Shown: positions 7,851 to 17,450, numbered from the stretch's first letter. The stretch is 64,000 bases of DNA from an uncultured Prevotellaceae bacterium (GCA_902780635.1 CACZGH010000004.1:62001-126000); one strand, 5' to 3'. Made by a program: numbers and translations. Notes: generated by a model not told the origin, from the letters alone.

Positions 7851-9554
7851 TTATTTGATAACCATTTTCTTACCATTCACGATGTAGAGACCCTTGGTAG
7901 GATTGCTCACCAGACGACCCTGAAGATCATATACATTCTTGCTGTTCTCGCTTGCTACAACTGCCTCATTGATGCCGTCAGCAAAGTCCTCGGGAGATAC
8001 AAACTGTACGTTCACACCTGCAGCTGCAAGACTTGTGTCAAGAATCAAGAATGCTTTGTTTTCAACAACAGCCTTACCAGAGTATGCATAGAAACCAATG
8101 GGGTTATTATTTACGTACTCTTCACCACTCTTCTTGCCCAAAACGCGAAGCTGGATGTCTTCAATAGTCTGAGTCCAAGCATCTTGTCCGTTGTAGAACT
8201 TCAACTCAACTTGACCGTTGTTGATTGGAGCTGTGAAGAACTGTCCGGTAAGTGCACTGTTGCCCTCGGGGCTGGTCATCGGTGTCAAAGTCGGCTGCAG
8301 GCAGTTGCCAGCAGGACCATCTTCCTGTTCGTTGTATGAACACTCGATCACAACACCCTGACGTGCGGGAACAATATCTTTGTATTCGATAGTGGTAACT
8401 ACATAAACATCCTTGCCTTCCAGGTTGGTCATTTTGGTTGGTTGGCCCTGAATGCCCCATACCTTCATACCCTCGCCGATAATCTGCATTGGGAAGTCAA
8501 CATAGAGTGAGGTGTAGTATTTTGCGGGATCATCATTCAGACCTTTCATGAATGAATTAGCATTCACTGCGAAATAGTTGGTTCCCTCATAGTCGGGGTC
8601 TGTGTTTTCAACGATAGGCTCAAGAATCCACTTGGAGTAGTCGCCAACGAAGTCAATCTCAGGAACTAATGCCACGCCATGGAGATTGGCATTTTGGTTG
8701 TTGTTGGCAAAGTAAATCTTTGGCTCTGCGGGGTCATAGATAAACTTCTGGGGCTCCTCTTCACTATAAGGCATCTGAACATAGCCTGCACTCAGATAAT
8801 AGGTGCGTCCCATGTGAATACGATCTTTGAGAACCTGGAAAGCCTCAGCAAGGCCAGTATAACCATTCAAAATATAGTAGTCGATGGCTCCATTGAACAA
8901 AGCGTCCCAAAGAGTTGTACCCAAAGATGCTACCTGCTCTGCAGTCAGTTCGTTCTCAAGTGGTTTGGTGTCAGGAGTTGTACTCTTCAGATAGTAAGCT
9001 TTTGAACCTGCACCAAATTTGCTCCAATCGAATTCTTTTGAAAGTTTTTCATCACATGGCAGCATGTACATCTTCATGTACTCAAACATAGCTTTGATAA
9101 TCTCAGCTTGTTTAGCGGTGCTAAGACCCCACTTGTTTTGTGTGTTGAGCCAGCTAAGACCTGCTTTAAAACCTTCTTTCAAAGAGCTTACGATATCGCC
9201 ATATACTGCATCGGAAGCATCAATACCCTGTGCACGGAGGTATTTGACCTCAAGGTCGTTCTCGTCAATGTCAATGCCCTCACCAGCTTCTGAAGCGTAT
9301 TCAGCTTTTTCAGCATTGATATACAACACTGTACCTGGTAATGTGATGGCCTCATCCTGATCAACTGTTAAAACAGCTGTGGTAGGGCTTTGCACTTTCA
9401 CAACTTTGTCATACTTCTCTGTGAAGGTCTCATTTCCACCCTTTCCCTGACCAGCGTTAATCACGCGGAAGTAGCCGTCGACTTGGGCGTAAGCACCGAG
9501 GCTCATCGCCGTTGCGACAAACGTCATTAATAATCCTTTTGTAAATTTTCTCAT
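7851..9554 (-). CDS. Secreted protein with Prevotella-type C-terminal tail
   Basis: 567 residues. Signal peptide MRKFTKGLLMTFVATAMSLGAYAQ. The C-terminal end NVYDLQGRLVSNPTKGLYIVNGKK is the short tail frequent in Prevotella exported proteins and resembles a type IX secretion sorting domain (family knowledge; export by T9SS not proven). The region KYYTSLYVDFPMQ ... IVPARQGVVIEC matches the 624-residue neighbour. No enzyme motif is recognised. Transcribed from a full promoter at 9711-9741 with a leader of about 150 bases, and followed after 19 bases by peptide copy 2. Confidence 0.85.
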   Translation of the reverse strand: MRKFTKGLLMTFVATAMSLGAYAQVDGYFRVINAGQGKGGNETFTEKYDKVVKVQSPTTAVLTVDQDEAITLPGTVLYINAEKAEYASEAGEGIDIDENDLEVKYLRAQGIDASDAVYGDIVSSLKEGFKAGLSWLNTQNKWGLSTAKQAEIIKAMFEYMKMYMLPCDEKLSKEFDWSKFGAGSKAYYLKSTTPDTKPLENELTAEQVASLGTTLWDALFNGAIDYYILNGYTGLAEAFQVLKDRIHMGRTYYLSAGYVQMPYSEEEPQKFIYDPAEPKIYFANNNQNANLHGVALVPEIDFVGDYSKWILEPIVENTDPDYEGTNYFAVNANSFMKGLNDDPAKYYTSLYVDFPMQIIGEGMKVWGIQGQPTKMTNLEGKDVYVVTTIEYKDIVPARQGVVIECSYNEQEDGPAGNCLQPTLTPMTSPEGNSALTGQFFTAPINNGQVELKFYNGQDAWTQTIEDIQLRVLGKKSGEEYVNNNPIGFYAYSGKAVVENKAFLILDTSLAAAGVNVQFVSPEDFADGINEAVVASENSKNVYDLQGRLVSNPTKGLYIVNGKKMVIK

Positions 9555-9710
9555 AACTAAATTATTTAAGTTTATATATAATTATATTCCTTTGTTTCAG
9601 GGATTTTTACTTTTTTGATCCCTTTAGCGATAGCCTTTATTCCTTGATTTTCTCAATAGATATTATAGATTCTTCACATGTTTACCCTGCAAAGCACATC
9701 TAATTTGGTG

Positions 9711-9741
9711 CAAATTTATAAACTCTTTCTGAAATGACAAA
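9711..9741 (-). promoter_or_regulatory. Bacteroidetes promoter for the 567-residue secreted protein operon
   Basis: Minus strand TTTG (9741-9738), 19-base spacer, TAAATTTG (9718-9711). Same -7 octamer and spacing as the promoter of peptide copy 1. The rest of the 282-base gap 9555-9836 is A+T rich with no other clear feature. Confidence 0.75.
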
Positions 9742-9836
9742 GAAAAATCAATTATTTATTTCTTAAAAAATGTAAAAAATCATATTTATCCATGATTCAT
9801 CCCATTTTGTGAGAAATATGCAATAAATGACTTCTC

Positions 9837-10886
9837 TCAATTCTCTCTGAAAAAATCCAATGATTCTTCAATGTCTTTTTCTTCAACCACCTGATTGATT
9901 TTGATGTCGCCAATATCTCTTAATAAGGTGAAAACGATGGTGTCAGAAATATTCTTTTTGTCATGCTTCATTAGAGCCAACAATTCTTTGTATTCATCAC
10001 AGGTGATTTCATATTTACCATAATACTCTTTGATGTAGTTCACTGTGGAGCGCATGCGCTCAGTGGGGAATCCAGTGTGTATACAACTCAGATACAATTC
10101 ACATACCATACCGTAAGCAACTGCATATCCATGAAGAAGGGGACTTCCCTTTTTCATTGAAAAGGACTCAAACGCGTGGCCGATGGTATGACCGAAGTTC
10201 AGCGCTTTGCGGATGCCATGTTCCAAGGGGTCGGATTCAACGATACGTTCTTTCACTTTAACTGACGATGCCACCATCTGCTGAAGAAGTCTAAGGTCAG
10301 GATGTTCAAGGTCGAAAAGAAGCAGTTCTGCCCACATCTTTTCGTCAGAGATCAGTCCATGCTTGAGCATTTCGGCATAACCCGAACGTAGGTTGGCATT
10401 GTCTAAAGTTTTCAAAAAGCCGGTGTTAAGTATCACGCTCTTTGCCTCGTTGAAGACACCTACTTCATTTTTTAGACCGTTAAAGTTGATGCCTGTCTTA
10501 CCGCCCACAGAGGCATCTACCATTGCAAGAAGGGTTGTGGGAATGTTGATGAAGTCGATGCCGCGCTTGAAAGTGGAGGCTGCGAAACCGCCCAAGTCGG
10601 TCACCATACCTCCCCCTAAGTTGATGAGACTGGAATGACGGGTGCCTCCGTGTTCTCCCAACTCTTTCCATACTTTCGCCAGTGTTTCAATGTTTTTGTA
10701 GGTGTCGGTAGCCTTTATAATAATAAGGTGGGCGTTGCGCACCCCGTAAAAGTCCCGGATGACAGGCCAGCAGTTTGCATACGTATGCTCATCCACAAGT
10801 ACGAATAACTTGTCATGATGACATTCTGACAAGGCGATTGCAAGATCTTCCTGTAATGATTCTGATATGATGACTTGTTGTTTCAT
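9837..10886 (-). CDS. aroB: AroB, 3-dehydroquinate synthase
   Basis: Second step of the shikimate pathway: DAHP to 3-dehydroquinate, using NAD+ and a divalent metal. 349 residues, full length. Landmarks: NLGGGMVTDLGGFAASTFKRG (NAD contact), IPTTLLAMVDASVGGKTGIN, and the metal-binding ALNFGHTIGHAFE. Monocistronic as far as can be seen, divergent from the barrel protein gene. Confidence 0.97.
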   Translation of the reverse strand: MKQQVIISESLQEDLAIALSECHHDKLFVLVDEHTYANCWPVIRDFYGVRNAHLIIIKATDTYKNIETLAKVWKELGEHGGTRHSSLINLGGGMVTDLGGFAASTFKRGIDFINIPTTLLAMVDASVGGKTGINFNGLKNEVGVFNEAKSVILNTGFLKTLDNANLRSGYAEMLKHGLISDEKMWAELLLFDLEHPDLRLLQQMVASSVKVKERIVESDPLEHGIRKALNFGHTIGHAFESFSMKKGSPLLHGYAVAYGMVCELYLSCIHTGFPTERMRSTVNYIKEYYGKYEITCDEYKELLALMKHDKKNISDTIVFTLLRDIGDIKINQVVEEKDIEESLDFFREN

Positions 10887-10891
10887 TATAT

Positions 10892-10930
10892 AGTTGACGA
10901 GTTGACAAGTACAAGCTGATGAGCTGACCT
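10892..10930 (-). repeat. Tandem GTTGAC-type repeat upstream of aroB
   Basis: Units AGTTGACG, AGTTGACAAGT, AGCTGATG, AGCTGACC follow one another in the aroB leader. Related to the GTCAACT repeats at 20784, 26867 and 53998. This is the one copy that lies only on the 5' side of a gene rather than after a stop codon. Confidence 0.65.
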
Positions 10931-10966
10931 CTTATTTGCGATGGGGACTCACCAGTCTTAGTTCTC

Positions 10967-10987
10967 TATTTTTGCGCCGCAAAGGTA
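10967..10987. promoter_or_regulatory. Face-to-face -7 boxes of aroB (-) and the barrel gene (+)
   Basis: TATTTTTG (10967-10974, plus) and TACCTTTG (10987-10980, minus) point at each other across CGCCG, so the whole element is nearly palindromic. The minus box fits aroB and the plus box the outer membrane protein. Clear -33 boxes are not seen for either, which lowers confidence. Confidence 0.5.
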
Positions 10988-11108
10988 TTCATTTATTTCC
11001 TTTTTCATGTATATATGACACCCATTTAATATTTATTAAAGGATGTCTTGTTAAACTATGGGCGCTTTTTCACGTCTATATGAATAAATATTTATTTTAA
11101 GGAAAAAG

Positions 11109-14100
11109 ATGAGAAAATTATTTTTGACACTTTGCCTGACTGTGGCTGCAACGGCTGCATTCGCACAAGAGCAGTCTATCACAGGTAGCGTGCTCGACAG
11201 GGACACAAAAGAGGGCATCATCCAAGCTACCCTACAATTACTCAGAAAAGACAGCACATTCATCGTGGGCGCCCTCTCCGATGACAATGGCTATTTCAAA
11301 GTGAATGCTCCTGAGGCTGGCTCGTTCTTGTTGAAGATCACCAGCGTGGGGTATAAAACGGTGGTCAGAAACGTCACTGTCACCAAAAACAAAGAGACTG
11401 CTCTGGGAAATATCACCATGTCGGCAGACGCTGTGTTACTTAAGGAGGTGACAGCCACAGGGCAGGCCGCCAAAGTGGTGCTCAAAGAAGACACTTTTGT
11501 CTACAACGCGTCGGCCTACCGTGTGGCAGAAGGGTCTGTCATTGAGGAACTGGTGAAAAAACTGCCAGGCGCACAGGTGAGTGATGACGGGTCTATCACA
11601 ATCAATGGCAAACAAGTGAAGAAAATACGTGTTGATGGCAAGGAATTCATGACCGGTGACACCAAGACGGCTTTGAAGAACCTTCCGACGTCAATTGTAG
11701 ATAGAATTAAGGCTTACGATGAGAAAAGTGATCTCGCACGTATCACGGGCATTGATGACGGTGATGAGCAGACCGTCCTGGATTTCGGCTTGAAACCCGG
11801 CATGAACAGGGGTTTTTTGGTCAATGAAGACCTTGGTGTGGGAACACATCACCGTTATGCGGAAAGATTGATGGCTGGGTATTTCAAAGAGAAATATACC
11901 TTGATGTTCTTTGGTAATGCCAACAACGCCAATGACATGGGCTTCTCTACTGGCGGACGAGGATTCGGCGGACCTGGAGGTGGAGCGGGACGTCAGGGAC
12001 TGAATGCCTCAAAAATGGCGGGTCTCAATTTCAACTACGACGACTCCAAACAACTAAAGATGGATATGAGTGTGAGATGGAACCATTCTGACGGTGATGT
12101 GTTGTCAAAACAATCTGCGCGTCATTTTGTCGGTACGACCAATTCGTACTCCAACAACATCAGCCAAAATTTCACACGTAGTAATTCTTGGAACGGACAG
12201 ATGCGTTTGGAATGGACCCCTGACACCATGACGAATATCATGTTCAGACCAAGTCTCAGTTTCTCCACTAACGATGGAAACAACTCACAAACCTCTGCGA
12301 CTTACAACGATGATCCCTTCTTGTACGTGGCAAACCCACTGTCACCCGAGGATATCAAGAAATTGGCTGCAGACAGTCTGATGGTCAACACCCAGATTAG
12401 CAACAGCCTCTCTTATGGAAAGTCAACCACTGCCAATGGCATGCTCCAGTTCAATAGAAAACTCAACAACAGAGGGCGCAATGTCACATTGAGAGCTGAC
12501 GCCAATTATGGTGACAGGGATAACACAAGCCTTTCATTGAGTGAGATGCATTATTTCCAAAAACTCAACTATGTTGACCCGAGATATGTGCTGGGGCTGG
12601 ACTCAACATATTATATGTATACCAACCGCTATAGCTTGACTCCCACGAAAAGCCATGGTTATTCGTTGCAGACAACATATAGTGAGCCTATAGCCAAGGC
12701 CATGTTCCTGCAGTTCAGCTATCAGTATCAATTCAGTTACAATGAAAGCGACCGTTCTACCTATGACTTCAGTGCTATGGGGGCCGACTTCGGCAACGGC
12801 ATCACACCAGCTTACCGCAGTTGGAACAACTATCTGTCACGGGTTTCTGGGGCACTTGACAATTATCTGGATGATGACTTGAGCCGCTATTCTGAGTATA
12901 AAACATATACACACAATATGCAGGTCACCTATCGATGGATAGACCCCAAGTTCCAGTTTAATGCAGGTTTCATGGTGCAGCCACAGCGCTCTCATTATAT
13001 TCAGGATTATCAGGGGGTGTATGTGGATACAGTGAGAAATGTGACCAATATGTCGCCCACACTTGATTTCAGATACAGATTCTCCAATGTCAGCAATTTG
13101 CGTATCAATTATCGTGGAAACACCTCACAGCCAAGTATGAGCGACTTGCTTGCCATCACGGACGACAGTGACCCACAGAATGTTACAATGGGTAACCCTG
13201 GTCTGAAACCATCATTCACCAACAACTTCCGTCTGTTCTACAATAATTATGTGCAGAGTCATCAGAAGTCTATCATGACTTTCATCAATTTCAGCACCAC
13301 CAGCAATAGTATTAGTAATAAAGTGACATATAATGAAAAAACGGGTGCGCGCACGACAAAACCGGAGAATATCAACGGAAACTGGAACTTGAACAGTGCT
13401 TTTATGTATAATATGGCTATTGACACCGTAGGATACTGGAATGTCAATACGTTTACTAACTTTGGATACACTAACAACGTGGGCTATCTGAGTATGAATG
13501 GACTGGACTCGCAGAAGAACACTACACGCACGACAACTGTAAGTGAGCGTCTCTCATTCAGCTATCGAAACAACTGGATCGAGGTGGAGCCAAATGGTTC
13601 GCTGACCTATACTCACGCCCGCAACCAGTTGCAGAAAACTAGCGATATGGATACCTGGTCATTCGCATATGGTGTGAATGTCAACTTGACTGCACCTTGG
13701 GGCACACAGTTGTCTACTGGTATCAGCGAGAACTCACGTAGAGGATACAATGACACGTCTTTGAATACCAACGAATTGGTGTGGAACGCGCAGTTTAGTC
13801 ATGCGTTCTTGAGAGGAAAACCACTTACGATCAGCCTTCAGTTCTACGATATCCTCCATCAGCAAAGCAATTTAAGTCGTGTGATCAACGCTATGCAGCG
13901 TAGTGATACTGAATACAACAGCATCAACAGCTATGCTATGTTGCACGTCATCTATAGACTGAATGCTTTTGGTGGCAGAAATGCGCGCCAGGGAATGTTC
14001 CCAGGACAGGGATTCGGTGGTGGCCGTGGCGGTGGCCGTCCTGGCGGCGGTGGTTTCGGCGGCGGTGGCTTCGGTGGTGGTCGTCCTGGTGGCGGCGGCT

Positions 14101-14153
14101 TCGGCGGTGGCCGTCCTGGTGGCGGCTTTGGAGGCCCCATGATGGTGATGTAG
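11109..14153 (+). CDS. TonB-dependent-receptor-like outer membrane beta-barrel protein
   Basis: 1014 residues. Signal peptide MRKLFLTLCLTVAATAAFAQ, then a carboxypeptidase-regulatory-like domain (about residues 22-105, GSVLDRDTKEGIIQATLQL), a plug-like domain (about 115-225, with RVDGKEFMTGDTKTALKNLP) and a long barrel with repeated aromatic-rich strands. This architecture is the Bacteroidetes OMP_b-brl_3 type. The last strand-like segment is followed by about 45 residues almost wholly of Gly, Phe, Arg and Pro (GGGRPGGGG units) ending in PMMVM. A shorter Gly-rich loop (GGRGFGGPGGGAGRQG) occurs near residue 285. Ligand unknown. A terminator follows. Confidence 0.9.
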   Translation: MRKLFLTLCLTVAATAAFAQEQSITGSVLDRDTKEGIIQATLQLLRKDSTFIVGALSDDNGYFKVNAPEAGSFLLKITSVGYKTVVRNVTVTKNKETALGNITMSADAVLLKEVTATGQAAKVVLKEDTFVYNASAYRVAEGSVIEELVKKLPGAQVSDDGSITINGKQVKKIRVDGKEFMTGDTKTALKNLPTSIVDRIKAYDEKSDLARITGIDDGDEQTVLDFGLKPGMNRGFLVNEDLGVGTHHRYAERLMAGYFKEKYTLMFFGNANNANDMGFSTGGRGFGGPGGGAGRQGLNASKMAGLNFNYDDSKQLKMDMSVRWNHSDGDVLSKQSARHFVGTTNSYSNNISQNFTRSNSWNGQMRLEWTPDTMTNIMFRPSLSFSTNDGNNSQTSATYNDDPFLYVANPLSPEDIKKLAADSLMVNTQISNSLSYGKSTTANGMLQFNRKLNNRGRNVTLRADANYGDRDNTSLSLSEMHYFQKLNYVDPRYVLGLDSTYYMYTNRYSLTPTKSHGYSLQTTYSEPIAKAMFLQFSYQYQFSYNESDRSTYDFSAMGADFGNGITPAYRSWNNYLSRVSGALDNYLDDDLSRYSEYKTYTHNMQVTYRWIDPKFQFNAGFMVQPQRSHYIQDYQGVYVDTVRNVTNMSPTLDFRYRFSNVSNLRINYRGNTSQPSMSDLLAITDDSDPQNVTMGNPGLKPSFTNNFRLFYNNYVQSHQKSIMTFINFSTTSNSISNKVTYNEKTGARTTKPENINGNWNLNSAFMYNMAIDTVGYWNVNTFTNFGYTNNVGYLSMNGLDSQKNTTRTTTVSERLSFSYRNNWIEVEPNGSLTYTHARNQLQKTSDMDTWSFAYGVNVNLTAPWGTQLSTGISENSRRGYNDTSLNTNELVWNAQFSHAFLRGKPLTISLQFYDILHQQSNLSRVINAMQRSDTEYNSINSYAMLHVIYRLNAFGGRNARQGMFPGQGFGGGRGGGRPGGGGFGGGGFGGGRPGGGGFGGGRPGGGFGGPMMVM

Positions 14154-14180
14154 TGTTTGAGGCTTAAGTTCAACATACAA

Positions 14181-14218
14181 AAATCCTTCTGGCAAGTGAT
14201 ACTTCGCCAGAAGGATTT
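14181..14218. terminator. Bidirectional intrinsic terminator
   Basis: AAATCCTTCTGGC and GCCAGAAGGATTT form a perfect 13-bp stem with a 12-base loop; TATATTTTTTC follows on the plus strand. It separates the convergent barrel gene and hslR. Confidence 0.85.
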
Positions 14219-14247
14219 ATATTTTTTCACTTTTCAATGGGGAACGG

Positions 14248-14652
14248 TCAGTCTTCCTCATCATCAAAGCCAAACATGGCAGGCTCGATGAAGGCGTCTA
14301 TTTGTCTGCGGTCCTTTTTGGTCGGACGGCCTGTCCCACGAGCACGGTCGATAAAGCCGCTGATACGGCTCATCTCCAATAACTCATATTGCTTAGGGTC
14401 GGTCACATTCTCATAAATCTCAGGCACCAATTTCGCCCCGACTCTTTGTTCAATACATTGCAATATGCGGAAGGAATAGGTGATAGGGGGCTTTTTGACA
14501 TCCACAACCTCTCCTACTTTTACAGGACGTGAGGGTTTCACGTTCATTCCGCCTATTGTCACACGCCCATTTTTACAGGCGTCAGCAGCTATCGATCTGG
14601 TCTTGAAAATGCGAGATGCCCACAGCCATTTGTCTATACGTGCCTCATTCAT
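14248..14652 (-). CDS. hslR: S4-domain RNA-binding protein (Hsp15 family)
   Basis: 134 residues. The N-terminal S4 fold is seen as [17 protein letters not shown] and [10 protein letters not shown]. Hsp15 binds 50S subunits carrying nascent chains after premature dissociation (family knowledge). The basic C-terminal region ([12 protein letters not shown]) and an acidic tail (DDEED) complete it. The start codon overlaps the end of pth by 8 bases, so both are translated from one mRNA with rplY. Confidence 0.88.
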   Translation of the reverse strand: MNEARIDKWLWASRIFKTRSIAADACKNGRVTIGGMNVKPSRPVKVGEVVDVKKPPITYSFRILQCIEQRVGAKLVPEIYENVTDPKQYELLEMSRISGFIDRARGTGRPTKKDRRQIDAFIEPAMFGFDDEED

Positions 14653-15244
14653 GATCAGGATGTTCTGTTGGTAAGATACGCTTCTTCTTGTTAAATTGAT
14701 TCATCGTGAAGTCTACACCAGAGAGTACAAAACTCTTGATGATTTCTCCCGCAGTGGCAAAAACCGGTTCAAGTGATTGCGATTCCTCGTCGCTGAACTC
14801 CCCAAGCACGTAGTCTATCTGAGCACCTCGGGGAAAGTCATTGCCGATACCCATGCGAAGACGGGCATACTGCTGACCAATCAATTGTTGGATATGCCCA
14901 AGGCCATTGTGAGTGCCGGCACTGCCGCTTCCTTTCAGACGAAGCGTGCCAAAAGGCAATGAGATGTCATCCACGATCACTAATAGACGACTCTCGTCAA
15001 TGTTTTCCTTGTTAAGCCAGTATCTCACAGCATTGCCACTCAGGTTCATATAAGTGGTGGGCTTCAAAAGGATCAACTTGCGGCCACGAAGCGACGTCTC
15101 CGCCACATAGCCGTAACGGCGGTCGTCAAAAACAATATTGGACGCCTTAGCAAAAGCGTCCAATACCATGTATCCTGCGTTGTGGCGTGTCTTGGCATAT
15201 TCCCGGCCGGGGTTGCCAAGACCCACAATGAGATATTTATCCAT
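14645..15244 (-). CDS. pth: Peptidyl-tRNA hydrolase
   Basis: Releases tRNA from peptidyl-tRNA that drops off ribosomes. 199 residues. Catalytic His is in [11 protein letters not shown] and the conserved Asn and Asp are in GLGNPG and [18 protein letters not shown] and GSAGTHNGL are also typical. 15 bases separate it from rplY upstream and it overlaps hslR downstream. Confidence 0.97.
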   Translation of the reverse strand: MDKYLIVGLGNPGREYAKTRHNAGYMVLDAFAKASNIVFDDRRYGYVAETSLRGRKLILLKPTTYMNLSGNAVRYWLNKENIDESRLLVIVDDISLPFGTLRLKGSGSAGTHNGLGHIQQLIGQQYARLRMGIGNDFPRGAQIDYVLGEFSDEESQSLEPVFATAGEIIKSFVLSGVDFTMNQFNKKKRILPTEHPDHE

Positions 15245-15259
15245 ATCTGATACCGGGGA

Positions 15260-15868
15260 TTATTCAGCGGCCTCTTCTGTCTCCTCAGCAGCATTCTTTG
15301 AGGCAGCACGGGTCATCTTGATGGAGCATACCACCACCTCTTTGCTTGTGGCAAGCTCAAGACCCTCAAAGCTCAGTTCGCCAACCTTGATGCTCTTGCC
15401 AATACGAAGAGGAGTCACGTCGATGTCAAGGCGTTCGGGAATCTGCTTGTAAGGAGCGGTCACGTTGATCTTACGGATAGAGAGGTTCATACGACCACCA
15501 TCGCGTACACCCTGAGCCAGACCTACCAGGTTGACAGGAATACCAATAGTGATGGGTTTCGTCTCGTTCACCTCATAAAAGTCCACATGGAGAACAGCGT
15601 CGGTAGTGGGGTGGAACTGAAGCTCCTTGATGACTGCGGTGTGAGCCTCGCCATCAATGTCCAGATTGACAACATATACATGGGGGGTGTAAACCACTTT
15701 GCGAAGGTCTGTGGCTGCAATAGCAAAATGAAGTGCTACAGGAAGTCCATTCTCGTCCTTGGCCTCACCATAAAGGTTACAGGGCACCAAACCCTCTTTT
15801 CTCATCAGCCGGGTGGCTTTCTTGCCAGTCATCTCACGCTTCTGGCCTTTTACATTGATTTCTTTCAT
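15260..15868 (-). CDS. rplY: 50S ribosomal protein L25 (CTC form)
   Basis: 202 residues: L25 domain (about 1-95, binds 5S rRNA) plus the TL5/CTC C-terminal domain (about 100-185) and an acidic Glu/Ala tail. First gene of rplY-pth-hslR, the usual bacterial pairing of L25 with Pth. The -7 box lies at 15977-15984. Confidence 0.95.
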   Translation of the reverse strand: MKEINVKGQKREMTGKKATRLMRKEGLVPCNLYGEAKDENGLPVALHFAIAATDLRKVVYTPHVYVVNLDIDGEAHTAVIKELQFHPTTDAVLHVDFYEVNETKPITIGIPVNLVGLAQGVRDGGRMNLSIRKINVTAPYKQIPERLDIDVTPLRIGKSIKVGELSFEGLELATSKEVVVCSIKMTRAASKNAAEETEEAAE

Positions 15869-15976
15869 TTTAAAACGTTGTGTTACTCTAAATTAAGTGA
15901 TTGAATATGAATGCTTAATTCGCCATCACACGACACACGGATATACAAATATCGTCGGTGCGCCAAAAAAGCGGTG

Positions 15977-15984
15977 CAAAGGTA
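15977..15984 (-). promoter_or_regulatory. -7 box for rplY operon
   Basis: TACCTTTG on the minus strand, about 110 bases before the rplY ATG. No clear TTTG at -33. Confidence 0.5.
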
Positions 15985-16055
15985 GTTATTTATTCTGAAA
16001 ATAAAAAACGATTCATGAAAAATTATAAAAAATACATATTATTTATCTCAATTTC

Positions 16056-16086
16056 TTGCGTATGAAACTAAAAAAACGTATTTTTG
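16056..16086 (+). promoter_or_regulatory. Promoter of the nusB operon
   Basis: TTG (16056-16058), 20-base spacer and TATTTTTG (16079-16086). Leader about 50 bases. Confidence 0.6.
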
Positions 16087-16141
16087 CATCATAGAAAGCA
16101 AGTTCGTAAACACACTTTGTACTATTAATAGAAATCTTAAC

Positions 16142-17092
16142 ATGATAAACCGCGAATTGATCAGGATCAAGATAGTCCAGTTAACCTATGCATACTATCA
16201 AAACGGTGGCAATGATATACGTAAGGCAGAGGGGGAATTGCTCTATAGCCTCTCCAAAGCCTATTCTTTATACCATCATTTGTTAAGACTCATCGTTGCT
16301 ATCTCAAAGGAGATGAGACATAGGGTCGAGGTGGCACAGTCGAAAGCCAAGAGGGAAGGATTGGAGATGCCCTCTGAGAAATTTGTCAACAATCGATTCG
16401 CCCTTCAGCTGGAAGACAACCAGATGCTTAACGAGTATACAGACGAAAAAGTACTCTCATGGAGCGATGACATAGAGTTTGTCAGAAAAATGTGTAATCT
16501 TGTGGAGAATAGTCAAATCTACATGGAATATATGGTCGCTGAAGAGGACAGCTATGAAGCCGACAGAGAAGTGTGGCGGAAACTCTATAAGGCGCTTATC
16601 CAGGAGAACAGCGATCTTGACAATCTGCTTGAGGAGAAAAGTATTTACTGGAATGATGACAAAGAGGTGGTTGACACCTTCGTGTTAAAGACCATCAAAA
16701 GATTTGACCCTGAGAATGGATACAAACAGGAATTGCTGCCTGAATATAATGATGAAGAGGATCGGGAGTTCGCATGCAAACTGCTGAGATCTACTATCCT
16801 CAACGCTGATCAGTATCAGCGGTATATGAGTGATGCGTCACGCAACTGGGACTTCTCCCGTCTTGCATATATGGATGTGGTCATCATGCAAATAGCCATC
16901 GCTGAGATGATGACTTTCCCAAATATCCCCATCAGTGTCACTATCAATGAGTACGTGGATCTGGCAAAACTCTATAGCACCAGCAGAAGTGGAGGATACA
17001 TCAATGGGATGCTCGACACTATCGCGCGATTCCTCGTAGAGACAGGGAAACTACGCAAACCCATCGGAGAACCCAGACAGAGAAGATCATAA
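16142..17092 (+). CDS. nusB: NusB, transcription antitermination factor (long Bacteroidetes form)
   Basis: 316 residues, about twice the E. coli protein. The NusB core is the C-terminal third (WDFSRLAYMDVVIMQIAIAEM and PISVTINEYVDLAKLYS), preceded by a helical extension usual for Bacteroidetes. Acts with NusE on boxA RNA in rRNA transcription. First gene of nusB-yajC-ybbR-coaE, an arrangement conserved in the phylum as far as I know. Confidence 0.95.
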   Translation: MINRELIRIKIVQLTYAYYQNGGNDIRKAEGELLYSLSKAYSLYHHLLRLIVAISKEMRHRVEVAQSKAKREGLEMPSEKFVNNRFALQLEDNQMLNEYTDEKVLSWSDDIEFVRKMCNLVENSQIYMEYMVAEEDSYEADREVWRKLYKALIQENSDLDNLLEEKSIYWNDDKEVVDTFVLKTIKRFDPENGYKQELLPEYNDEEDREFACKLLRSTILNADQYQRYMSDASRNWDFSRLAYMDVVIMQIAIAEMMTFPNIPISVTINEYVDLAKLYSTSRSGGYINGMLDTIARFLVETGKLRKPIGEPRQRRS

Positions 17093-17111
17093 TTAACTCA
17101 ATTTATAAAAA

Positions 17112-17444
17112 ATGAATAGTTCTATTTTATTGGCTGCCCAGGCTCAGGGGCAGGGAGGAGGTATGAGCATGCTCATCATGATGATTGCCATTTTTGCCAT
17201 CATGTGGTTCTTTATGATCCGCCCTCAGCAGAAAAAACAAAAAGAGATACGTAATTTCCAAAATGCACTGACGGAAAACACCAAGGTGGTGACAGGCGGA
17301 GGCATCTTTGGCACTGTCAAAAGAATCGACATCCAAAACAATAGGGTGGAAGTGGAAATCGCCAAAGGAGTCGTCATCGAAGTAGACAAAGCATACGTTT
17401 TCCGCGACACATCAGAACTGATGGCAGGACAGCCCGCCAAATAA
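17112..17444 (+). CDS. yajC: YajC, Sec translocase accessory subunit
   Basis: 110 residues. One N-terminal membrane segment (MSMLIMMIAIFAIMWFFMIR) followed by the diagnostic RPQQKKQKE and a small cytoplasmic domain with VVTGGGIFGTVKRID. Works with SecDF. 19 bases after nusB and 6 before ybbR. Confidence 0.96.
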   Translation: MNSSILLAAQAQGQGGGMSMLIMMIAIFAIMWFFMIRPQQKKQKEIRNFQNALTENTKVVTGGGIFGTVKRIDIQNNRVEVEIAKGVVIEVDKAYVFRDTSELMAGQPAK

Positions 17445-17450
17445 ACCAAA

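Noticed and set aside
13952-14230. Proline-rich protein antisense to the barrel gene tail
   Set aside because: It is the reverse complement of the Gly-rich codons; no independent support.
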